Source: Pseudomonadota bacterium
Lineage (GTDB): Bacteria > Myxococcota_A > UBA796 > CAJQPC01
Direction: 5' to 3'
Assembly: GCA_024228935.1 (NCBI GenBank)
Contig: JAAESX010000168.1
Span: 1 to 64,000 of the forward strand
DNA: 64,000 bases
Shown here: piece after piece, positions 18,111 through 25,276 of the stretch
How positions within the stretch are numbered: position 1 is the stretch's first letter
How the letters are laid out: each line of letters opens with the position of its first letter
Translations under genes and position numbers: made by a program
Notes under the pieces: model-generated
Databases searched by the model: none
What the model saw: the letters and a program-made list of their open reading frames with translations, nothing else
Told to the model about the DNA's origin: nothing

Positions 18111-18974
18111 ATGTCCACGGAAATCCAGACCATCGGCGTCGTCGGTGCGGGTCAGATGGGGAACGGAATCGCACACGTCTCGGCCATCGCCGGCTTCGAC
18201 GTGGTGCTCACCGACATCAGCGATGCCGCGCTCGAGAAGGCGCGGAAGACCATCGACGGGAACATGGCTCGCCTGCTGCGCAAGGAGCGCATCACGCAGG
18301 AAGCGGCGGATGCTGCGGTGGCACGCATCAAGACCTCGACGGACATGGCTGCGCACGAGAGCGCGGACCTGGTCATCGAGGCCGCGACCGAGAACGTCGA
18401 CCTCAAGAAGCGGATCTTCGGGCAGCTGTCCGAGGCGACCTCGAGCGACGTGCTCCTCGTGACGAACACCAGCTCGATCAGCGTCACGCTCATCGCTGCC
18501 TGCACCGACCGGCCCGACAAGGTCATGGGCATGCACTTCATGAACCCTGTGCCGGTCATGAAGCTGGTCGAGCTCATCCGTGGGCTCGCGACCTCGGACG
18601 ACACGTTCGCGCGCGTCGACGCGGCCGCCCAGAAGATGGGCAAGACCACGGTCGAGGGTCGGGACATGCCCGGCTTCATCGTGAACCGCGTCTTGATGCC
18701 CTACATCAACGAGGCGGCCTACGCGCTGTACGAGCAGATCGGCACCGTCGAGGACATCGACACCGCCATGAAGCTCGGGACCAACGTCCCCATGGGGCCT
18801 CTCACGCTGGCTGACTTCATCGGGCTCGACACCTGTCTGGCCATCATGGAAGTCCTGCACGACGGCATGGGCGGGGACAGCAAGTACCGGCCGTGCCCCC
18901 TGCTGCGGAAGTACGTCGAGGCAGGCTGGCTGGGCCGCAAGACGGGCCGCGGCTTCTACGACTACCAGGGATAG
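18111..18974 (+). CDS. hbd: 3-hydroxyacyl/3-hydroxybutyryl-CoA dehydrogenase
   Basis: 287 residues from the ATG at 18111, with a perfect AGAGGAGGGAG ribosome site at 18096-18106. It oxidises (3S)-hydroxyacyl-CoA with NAD+ (or the reverse) in beta-oxidation or butyrate-type metabolism. The Rossmann motif GVVGAGQMGNG is at residues 9-19. His142 in MGMHFMNPVPVMKLVE is the catalytic His with its Glu partner in the family. The C-terminal domain has NRVLMPYINEA and GPLTLADFIGLDTCL. It leads a tight operon with enoyl-CoA hydratase (3-nt gap) and acyl-CoA dehydrogenase (2-nt gap). Confidence 0.95.
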   Translation: MSTEIQTIGVVGAGQMGNGIAHVSAIAGFDVVLTDISDAALEKARKTIDGNMARLLRKERITQEAADAAVARIKTSTDMAAHESADLVIEAATENVDLKKRIFGQLSEATSSDVLLVTNTSSISVTLIAACTDRPDKVMGMHFMNPVPVMKLVELIRGLATSDDTFARVDAAAQKMGKTTVEGRDMPGFIVNRVLMPYINEAAYALYEQIGTVEDIDTAMKLGTNVPMGPLTLADFIGLDTCLAIMEVLHDGMGGDSKYRPCPLLRKYVEAGWLGRKTGRGFYDYQG

Positions 18975-18977
18975 ACC

Positions 18978-19775
18978 ATGTCCGACCCGACCGTTCACCT
19001 GTACGGCTCTCTCAAGCTCGCGTTCGACGACGGCATCGCCGTCATCACGCTCAACCGCCCCAAGGCGCTGAACGCGCTGAACTCGACCATGGTCGAGGAG
19101 ATCGGCGAGGCCCTGACCGAGATCGGCGAGCGGACCGACATCCGCGGCGTCGTCCTGGTGGGGAGCGGCAACCGCGCGTTCGCTGCCGGTGCCGACATCT
19201 CCGAGATGGTCTCCTACACGCCGGACCGGGCCACCTGGTTCGCAGAGCGTGGCCAGGCCGTGTTCAACCGCATCGAGTCGTTCCCGTGTCCGGTCATCGC
19301 GGCCGTGAACGGCTTCGCCCTGGGCGGCGGATGCGAGCTGGCGATGGCCTGCGACATCATCCTGGCGAGCAAGACCGCTGTCTTCGGGCAGCCCGAGGTC
19401 AAGCTCGCTGTCATCCCGGGCTTCGGGGGCAGCCAGCGCCTGACCCGCCTCGTTGGCCGTCAGCGTGCGCGCGAGCTCTGCCTGACGGGCCGGTCTGTGA
19501 AGGCCGAGGAGGCCGCCCGCATCGGGCTGGCGCTCAAGGTCGTCGAAGGCGACGTGCTCGAGGCAGCCATGGAACTGGCTCGCCGCATCGCCAGCAACGG
19601 CCCTCGCGCGGTGTCGCTCTGCAAGCGCGCCATCAACACCGGCGCTGACCTGCCCCTCGGGCCGGCGCAGGCCCATGAAGCACAGCTCTTCGGCGCGTGC
19701 TTCGCCACGGAAGACCAGACCGAAGGCATGAGCGCGTTCCTCGAGAAGCGCAAGGCCTCCTTCACAGGGAAGTAG
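18978..19775 (+). CDS. Enoyl-CoA hydratase (crotonase family)
   Basis: 265 residues. It adds water to trans-2-enoyl-CoA. The oxyanion-hole and active-site motifs are intact: NRAFAAGADISEM, NGFALGGGCELAMACD with Glu120 and FGQPEVKLAVIPGFGGSQRL with Glu140. The 20-residue spacing between the two acids matches the catalytic pair of rat mitochondrial hydratase (Glu144/Glu164). It lies between the hydroxyacyl-CoA and acyl-CoA dehydrogenases, so the three encode three consecutive steps of fatty acid oxidation. No thiolase is seen nearby. Confidence 0.94.
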   Translation: MSDPTVHLYGSLKLAFDDGIAVITLNRPKALNALNSTMVEEIGEALTEIGERTDIRGVVLVGSGNRAFAAGADISEMVSYTPDRATWFAERGQAVFNRIESFPCPVIAAVNGFALGGGCELAMACDIILASKTAVFGQPEVKLAVIPGFGGSQRLTRLVGRQRARELCLTGRSVKAEEAARIGLALKVVEGDVLEAAMELARRIASNGPRAVSLCKRAINTGADLPLGPAQAHEAQLFGACFATEDQTEGMSAFLEKRKASFTGK

Positions 19776-19777
19776 AC

Positions 19778-20917
19778 ATGTTCGAGCTGTCCGAAGACAC
19801 CAAGCAGATCCAGAGCCTCGCGCGGGACTTCGCGCGGAGCGAGATCCTTCCCGGCGCCGCCGAGCGGGACCGGACCAAGAAGTACCCGGCCGAGCTGGTC
19901 TCCCAGCTGGGTGAGATGGGCTTCATGGGCATGTTCGTGCCCGAGGAGTACGGCGGCTTCGGTCTGTCCGTCCTCGACTACGTCGTCGCCCTCGAGGAGA
20001 TCTGCTACGCGGACGCCGCGGTCGGCGTCGTGATGAGCGTCAACAACTCGCTCGCCATCTACCCCATCCTCAAGTTCGGCACGCACGAGCAGAAGCTCGA
20101 GTACCTGCCCTCGATGGCCTCGGCCGAGAAGCTCGGCTGCTACGCGCTGACCGAGCCCAACGCCGGCTCGGACGCGGGCTCGCAGCGGACCAAGGTCGTC
20201 AAGGACGGTGACGACTACGTGCTCAACGGCACGAAGATGTGGATCACCAACGGTCCCCAGGCCGATGTCTGCGTGACCTACGCGAACCTCGATGTGGAGA
20301 AGCGCCACAAGACGGTCTGCGCGTTCATCGTCGAGACCGACAGCCCCGGCTACTCGGTGGGCAAGGTCGAGCCCAAGCTCGGCATCTCCGCCAGCCACAC
20401 GAGCGAGCTCATCTTCGAGGACCTGCGCGTCCCCGCCAAGAACCTCCTCGGCGAGGAGACCCGCGGGTTCCAGGTCGCCATGGGCACCCTGGACGGCGGC
20501 CGCATCGGAATCGCCGCGCAGTCGCTCGGCATCGCCCAGCGCGCCTTCGATCTGGCTCTGGCGTACAGCCAGGAGCGCAAGCAGTTCGGCAAGCCGATCG
20601 TCGCCAACCAGGCCATCCAGTGGATGCTCGCCGACATGGCCACGAAGATCGACGCCGCCCGACTCCTCACGTGGCGCGCCGCGCACATGAAGGACCAGGG
20701 TGACCGCGGGAGCCGCGAGTGCTCGATGGCGAAGCTGTTCGCGTCCGAGTGCGCCAACTTCTGCGCCGACAAGGCCCTCCAGATCCACGGTGGCTACGGC
20801 TACAGCAAGGAGTACGAGGTCGAGCGGCTGTACCGCGACGCCCGCATCACGACGCTGTACGAGGGCACCAGCGAGATCCAGCGGTTGGTCATCGCGAAGA
20901 GCCTCCTCACGAGGTGA
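19778..20917 (+). CDS. Acyl-CoA dehydrogenase (short/medium-chain type)
   Basis: 379 residues, typical size. It introduces the 2,3 double bond into acyl-CoA using FAD and passes electrons to ETF. Signatures are CYALTEPNAGSDAGS (FAD/acyl binding), KMWITNGPQADVCVTYA, QERKQFGKPI and the C-terminal IHGGYGYSKEYEVERLYRDA. Glu362 in LYEGTSEIQRLVIAKSLL occupies the catalytic base position. It is the last gene of the operon; a short CCTCATGTGAGG inverted repeat at 20936-20947 lies downstream, but no clear terminator does. Confidence 0.95.
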   Translation: MFELSEDTKQIQSLARDFARSEILPGAAERDRTKKYPAELVSQLGEMGFMGMFVPEEYGGFGLSVLDYVVALEEICYADAAVGVVMSVNNSLAIYPILKFGTHEQKLEYLPSMASAEKLGCYALTEPNAGSDAGSQRTKVVKDGDDYVLNGTKMWITNGPQADVCVTYANLDVEKRHKTVCAFIVETDSPGYSVGKVEPKLGISASHTSELIFEDLRVPAKNLLGEETRGFQVAMGTLDGGRIGIAAQSLGIAQRAFDLALAYSQERKQFGKPIVANQAIQWMLADMATKIDAARLLTWRAAHMKDQGDRGSRECSMAKLFASECANFCADKALQIHGGYGYSKEYEVERLYRDARITTLYEGTSEIQRLVIAKSLLTR

Positions 20918-21078
20918 TGGAGCGCTGCTGAGCGGCCTCATGTGAGGAGATCGGGCGGACAGTCGTTGACCGCTCGACAGCCCGTTTGGTATCTCCGTGC
21001 ACGGTGGCACGTCGGCACACGAAGAGCCCTCCAGCGCTGCTGGCGGGGACATCGAGTCAATACCTGGGGGATCGGCCC
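20918..21078. other. Intergenic region after the fatty acid oxidation operon
   Basis: 161 nt with a short inverted repeat (CCTCATGTGAGG) soon after the acyl-CoA dehydrogenase stop. In-frame start codons for the next gene begin at TTG 20986, so part of this stretch may be coding if the longer form is used. No other feature is visible. Confidence 0.4.
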
Positions 21079-21612
21079 TTGCCGCACGTGCTGCGTCTGC
21101 GGCCCGTGGTCCTGGTGTTGGGTCCTCCGGGGTGCGGCAAGTCCTCGCTCGCGCGCCGGCTGTCGGGGTCGAACGGGTTCACCCTGCGAGGGGACAAGCT
21201 GGACGCCGAGGCCTCGCGCGCGGTTCGAAAGCGCAGCTGGCCGGACGAGCTCCACCAGGCACCCGTGCTGGTCATCGACGGTCCGACCTACCTGGCGCGC
21301 CGCCCGGGCGTGACCCGGCTCTTGACCGTGCTGCTCCGCGAGCGCATCGCCGACGGGCTCAAGACGGTCATCTGCGAGGGCTCGGACGACTCGATCCAGG
21401 TCCTGACCGAGAACATCGCGCCGAACCTGCGCGTCACGGTGAACCTGCGCTTTCCCCAGCGGCGAGGACGGCTCCGGTTCGCGCACAGGATCGCCAAGGA
21501 GCTGGGGCTGCCCGTTGGCGCCGTCGAGGATCTGGCGGTCGACGCACCCTGGACCTACCGAAGGGTCATCCGCGCCCTGCACCGCACCCGGCGTGATCTG
21601 GACGCCGAGTAG
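21079..21612 (+). CDS. Small P-loop ATPase-like protein
   Basis: 177 residues from TTG 21079, which has a GGGGG run 8 nt upstream. A longer form from TTG 20986 is possible. A Walker A motif GPPGCGKSS follows the strand PVVLVLG, and a Walker-B-like VLVIDGPTYL comes later. The C-terminal helical segment (RLRFAHRIAKELGLPVGAVE) is reminiscent of the DnaA/Hda AAA+ lid or origin-binding helices but is too short to assign. Only the P-loop is certain. The gene is convergent with the thioredoxin-like gene, with 6 nt between stops. Confidence 0.7.
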   Translation: MPHVLRLRPVVLVLGPPGCGKSSLARRLSGSNGFTLRGDKLDAEASRAVRKRSWPDELHQAPVLVIDGPTYLARRPGVTRLLTVLLRERIADGLKTVICEGSDDSIQVLTENIAPNLRVTVNLRFPQRRGRLRFAHRIAKELGLPVGAVEDLAVDAPWTYRRVIRALHRTRRDLDAE

Positions 21613-21618
21613 CGGGAG

Positions 21619-22356
21619 TCAGGGGTATGCGGTCGGGAGCACCGCCTCGATGTCCGCGGTGCTGATCGAGCTCGAGTTGCCGAATCCGATGATCTCGGCG
21701 CCGGGACCGAACAGTACGAGCGTCGGGCGCGAGGTGCCCGAGGGGTCGTAGACGAGGTCGGTCGCGCCGCTGGTATCGACGACGACGGGCGAGGTGAGCC
21801 CATAGTAGTTCCGCCAGGTCACCAGGTCGGCGGTCGAGGGGGTGCCGCGGCTGGTGTTCTCGTCCAGCGCGGAGATGGCGAGGAAGCCGTAGCTACCGTA
21901 GGTCGTGTTGAGCGTCTCGAGAGTCGAAGCCTTCGACTGACAAGATGGTCACCACATGGACGACAAGTCGAGCAGCACCGCCTTGTCGCAGAAGTCGTGG
22001 AGCCGGACCGTGTCGCCGTAGGAGTCGGCCAGCGCGAAGTTGGGCGCGATGTCGCCGACGCTCTTGCCGGTCGAGGTCGTGCTGCTCCGGCAGGACGCGA
22101 TGTCCCAGCCACCCTGGTACTCGTGGTCGGTGTCGTCGAGCGGATCGGTGTACTTGTCGACCTCGTCCCCGTCGTCGTACCCGTCGCCGTCGGTGTCGCT
22201 GTCGTAGGGGTCGGTCCCGAGGGTCTTCTCCTCGAGGTTGGTCAGCCCGTCGCCGCCCGGATCGAGGCCGGTGTCGGCATCGGCCTCGACCGCGCCGGAG
22301 TCGACCTGGCTGTCCTTGTCGCCGCAGGACAGAGCCAGGGCCAAGAGCATCGTCAT
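21619..22356 (-). CDS. Thioredoxin-fold lipoprotein, probable selenoprotein (U136-x-x-C139)
   Basis: One frame runs from ATG 22356 to TGA 21619-21621, interrupted only by TGA at 21949-21951. Reading that TGA as selenocysteine gives 245 residues. The leader MTMLLALALSC has a lipobox, and GGAGG precedes the ATG. Residues about 30-80 are thrombospondin-3-type calcium loops (GDGLTNLEEKTLGTDP, DSDTDGDGYDDGDEV). From residue 96 a TlpA/AhpC-type domain begins GKSVGDIAPNFALAD, then KAVLLDLSSMW-U-PSC, exactly the W-C-x-x-C position, and continues TLETLNTTYGSYGFLAISAL to PTLVLFGPGAEIIGFG. A hairpin right after the TGA fits a bacterial SECIS. The protein probably does thiol/selenol redox chemistry in the periplasm or on the cell surface. 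A TGC-to-TGA nonsense mutation is the alternative. Confidence 0.78.
21922..21938 (-). promoter_or_regulatory. Candidate bacterial SECIS hairpin
   Basis: AGTCGAA and TTCGACT form a perfect 7-bp stem around the loop GGC. The stem begins 10 nt after the TGA and the first loop G is the 18th base after it. The published bacterial SECIS consensus asks for a small apical stem-loop with a G among the first two loop bases, about 16-37 nt after the UGA. The hairpin lies within the coding sequence, as usual in bacteria. Confidence 0.65.
21949..21951 (-). other. In-frame TGA, candidate selenocysteine codon
   Basis: The codon lies between TGG (Trp135) and CCA (Pro137), replacing the first Cys of a thioredoxin W-C-P-x-C motif. 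The frame continues for 109 more sense codons with clear thioredoxin-fold content. Confidence 0.75.
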
Positions 22357-22416
22357 GGGGAACCTCCAGCCACATGACGCCGGACCAGGGCGATGGTTGC
22401 GTCGCCCCGATCTGGA

Positions 22417-22719
22417 TCAGGGGTACATGTCGTTCGTGACGTCTTTTCCGCCCGTGAGGTTCGTGAACAGGGCCCTGAAGCTGTAGATCGGACCCCAGGG
22501 GATGCCCCACCAGCCGAAGAGCAGCGTGATGAGCGAAGGCCCGATGGCCTTGCCGAACGTGCCCTCGCCGGCGCGGATGAAGTGGACGTCCGTCGGCCGC
22601 TTGAACGACATGATCGGCACGCTGACGGCGTACTCGAAGTAGACGAACTTCGCGCCCTTGTCGATCTCGGCTCGAATCTCTGCGTCCGAGAGTCCGTCGA
22701 TTCCAACGATGTCACCCAT
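22417..22719 (-). CDS. Small membrane protein with GWWGIPWGP motif
   Basis: 100 residues. The N-terminus is acidic (GLSDAEIRAEIDKGAKFVYF), a core reads VSVPIMSFKRPTDVHFIRAG, and a hydrophobic segment TFGKAIGPSLITLLFGWWG is followed by IPWGPIYSF and a polar end. The GWWGIPWGP signature occurs in many bacterial small hypothetical proteins, often with one or two membrane segments. Function unknown. It is oriented like the selenoprotein gene, 60 nt upstream of it, so co-transcription is possible. Confidence 0.75.
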   Translation of the reverse strand: MGDIVGIDGLSDAEIRAEIDKGAKFVYFEYAVSVPIMSFKRPTDVHFIRAGEGTFGKAIGPSLITLLFGWWGIPWGPIYSFRALFTNLTGGKDVTNDMYP

Positions 22720-22802
22720 CTCTTACTTCTCGGGGCTTGCCGCCCGGTGTGTTGCGATTCAGGTGTCGTGGAGACGCCCCGGGGACGCGTGAGCTTACAG
22801 CG

Positions 22803-25244
22803 TCACTCGTCCATGTAGCCGAGGAGCTGCAGGATGCGGAGCGCCTCGGCGTCGACGCCGCCTTCGCGCTGATCCATGGCCAGCCGGTCGCGCACGCTGT
22901 CCCGCACGAGCAGGACAGGGCCGGTGCGGATCCCGACCCGGACGTCACCGATGCTCGCGGCCACTCCGATGAGCGGCGCGGTCTGGTCTTCGACGACGAG
23001 ATGGCCGGGGTTCTCCGGGCCGGTCAGCACCATGAACGAGCCCTTGCCGTGGGTTCCCGGCGTGAAGCGGACCGTGAGTCCGTCCTCGCTGACCTCGACG
23101 ACGCCGACCTCCTCGGGCCAGACGTCGGGGTTGTCGCCGAGCTCGACGTTGTGGCGCTTCTTGGACTTGGCGTCCGGGTCGAGGATCTCGGCGTCCACCG
23201 GCTTCTCGAAGGCCAGCGTGATGGTCTGGCGCTCGACGGCGATGCGCATGCCCAGGCCAGCGGGGAAGCCGGTCGCCTCGGACAGCGCGGACAGGCAGGT
23301 CTCGATCTCGGAGGAGGGGACGCTGTCGGCCAGGTCGGTGAGCTCGCGTGGGTCCTTCGCCAGGTCGTACAGCTCCATGTCGCCGTCGTCGGTCCGAAGG
23401 ATGCACTTGCGGCCGTTCGCGACGACGCCCCACTGCTCGCGGTCGTACATCAGGTGGCCGAGCTGCAGCGGCCGGGCTCGCAGGTCCTGGGTCAGCTGGC
23501 GGGTCTCGGACTCCTTGGTGGCGTCGAGGAACGGCCGGAGCGAGGTGCCGTCGGTCTCGGACTCGACCCCGATGAAGTCGTAGAGCGTGGGCGCGATGTC
23601 GATGAGGCCGACGGGGGCGGCGACGCGATGCGGTCCACCGCCCCAGCCGTCGGGCGGGCGGATCCAGAGGTTCGAGCGCACGACCTCCTCGTAGAGCGTG
23701 TGGTTGTGCTCGTACCCACCGTGATCCCAGAACTCCTCGCCGTGGTCGCTGTGGAGGACGAGCAGCGTGTCGCCCTCGAGCTGGAGCGTCCAGGCCAGGA
23801 ACTTGGAGAGCTCGTCGGCCAGGAACGCGACCTCGCCGTGGTAGCGCTCGCGGTACCAGGACTTGTTGCCGTCGGTCAGTTTCTTGAGCTTGGCGACCGC
23901 CCAGCGGTTCATCTCGATCTTCAGCGGGCCCTGGTCGTGCACGACGTACTTGTTCGTGTAGAGGCCGGGCGCCCGGTAGAAGTTGTGCGGGTCCATGAAG
24001 TGCAGGAACAGGAAGCTGTCCCGGTCTTCGTTGGCCTCGAGCCACTCCTTGGCGCGGGCGACCTCGATGTCGGCGTCGACGCTGTTCTCGAACTGCCAGT
24101 GGTCGAACCCGTCGTTGAAGCCGTGCTTCGGCACCAGGTGGACGTTCGCTGTGATGCCCGCCGTGGTGAATCCGTCGTCGCGGAAGACCTCGCCGACGGT
24201 CTGCGCGGTGATGGCGGACATCGGGTAGTGCCCGGTCGTCGCGGTCCGGAAGCTGGGGCGCGTGCGCGGCGCCGGGGCCCAGGCGTTGTCGAACAGGACC
24301 GAGCCCTGTGCGAAGTCGTCGAGAGAGGCGGACACGTCCAGCGGGTTGCCGTGCTGGGTCAGCTCGTCGTAGCGGAGGGTGTCGATCCCGATCAGGACCA
24401 CGCGGCGGGGTGGTGCCTCGCTCGCGCCGAACAGCAGCGGCTCGCTCACGAAGACGTAGTCCCAGTCGGACTCACCGACGACGTGCGTCCGGATGGTCAG
24501 GGACACGGTCTGACCGCCGAAGCGGGACAGGTCGATCCTCAGATCCTCGAAGGCGTCGTCGCCGTTCACACCCAGGCCGCCGACTTCGGCGCCATCGACC
24601 TCGACCAGGACACCCGCCCCGTCCGAGAGCACGCCGTTGGCGCCCATCGGGACGAGCGTCGCGCCGAACTCCAGGACCGCACCCTCGGGCACGTCGACGG
24701 TCCACGTGATGGACGAGGGAGCCGGGAGCAACAGCCCAGGCCGGGTCGTCTCCTTCTTGCCCGCCTTGACGGTGACCTCGTGCTGGACGAACTCGGCGTC
24801 GGTCAGGCCGGCATCCTGCACGTCCAGTCGCGCCCACTTGTCGATCTTGTCGGTGGCCTCGATGAAGGCGCCCACACTCGCGGGGTCGCCTTCCATCTTC
24901 AGCGAGATCTCGCCGTCGACGGTTCGCCAGCCCTTCACCTTCTTGCCGTTGACCCACAGCACGCGACCCGAGATGGGGCCGCGGGAGTCCTGCCGCTTCT
25001 CACCCAGGATGAACGGGTAGCTGTGTCGCCAGGTCTCGCCGTCCTTCACCCAGTCGGTGAGGCCGATCCGTCCGGGGGACCAGCCGTCCGGCCGGTTGTG
25101 CGGGGAGAGCTCGATGGTCGCCGTCGCGAGCCGGTCACCCAGGCGAACGGGAGCCCGATCGCCCGACTTGAGCGACGTCGACGGCATCTCCGACGACGGA
25201 GGCGGGAGCTCGGGGTCGCTGCAGGCGAGAAGCCAGATCCACAT
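22803..25244 (-). CDS. Sulfatase/phosphodiesterase-fold lipoprotein
   Basis: 813 residues from ATG 25244; the leader MWIWLLAC is lipidated. Residues about 20-260 form a beta-rich N-terminal domain. About 265-600 is an alkaline-phosphatase-superfamily sulfatase fold: VVLIGIDTLRYDELTQHGNP (metal Asp), WAPAPRTRPSFRTATTGHYP (nucleophile region), FLFLHFMDPHNFY and LLVLHSDHGEEFWDHGGYEH (metal His/Asp). The usual Cys or Ser that becomes formylglycine (C/S-x-P-x-R) is absent; a Thr is there instead, so it may act on phosphoesters like Thr-nucleophile relatives (LtaS/EptA type). The C-terminal domain is beta-rich. The upstream sequence TAGGAA-6 nt-ATG resembles the leaderless pattern in this window. 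Confidence 0.88.
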   Translation of the reverse strand: MWIWLLACSDPELPPPSSEMPSTSLKSGDRAPVRLGDRLATATIELSPHNRPDGWSPGRIGLTDWVKDGETWRHSYPFILGEKRQDSRGPISGRVLWVNGKKVKGWRTVDGEISLKMEGDPASVGAFIEATDKIDKWARLDVQDAGLTDAEFVQHEVTVKAGKKETTRPGLLLPAPSSITWTVDVPEGAVLEFGATLVPMGANGVLSDGAGVLVEVDGAEVGGLGVNGDDAFEDLRIDLSRFGGQTVSLTIRTHVVGESDWDYVFVSEPLLFGASEAPPRRVVLIGIDTLRYDELTQHGNPLDVSASLDDFAQGSVLFDNAWAPAPRTRPSFRTATTGHYPMSAITAQTVGEVFRDDGFTTAGITANVHLVPKHGFNDGFDHWQFENSVDADIEVARAKEWLEANEDRDSFLFLHFMDPHNFYRAPGLYTNKYVVHDQGPLKIEMNRWAVAKLKKLTDGNKSWYRERYHGEVAFLADELSKFLAWTLQLEGDTLLVLHSDHGEEFWDHGGYEHNHTLYEEVVRSNLWIRPPDGWGGGPHRVAAPVGLIDIAPTLYDFIGVESETDGTSLRPFLDATKESETRQLTQDLRARPLQLGHLMYDREQWGVVANGRKCILRTDDGDMELYDLAKDPRELTDLADSVPSSEIETCLSALSEATGFPAGLGMRIAVERQTITLAFEKPVDAEILDPDAKSKKRHNVELGDNPDVWPEEVGVVEVSEDGLTVRFTPGTHGKGSFMVLTGPENPGHLVVEDQTAPLIGVAASIGDVRVGIRTGPVLLVRDSVRDRLAMDQREGGVDAEALRILQLLGYMDE

Positions 25245-25276
25245 TCGCGGTTCCTAACCCCTCTTCCCAGGCCCCG

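Noticed and set aside
21613..22802. Two separate short genes instead of one selenoprotein gene
   Set aside because: The downstream part has no ribosome site or start until ATG 21822, which would give only 67 residues missing half the fold; both halves are in one frame and join at the exact active-site position.
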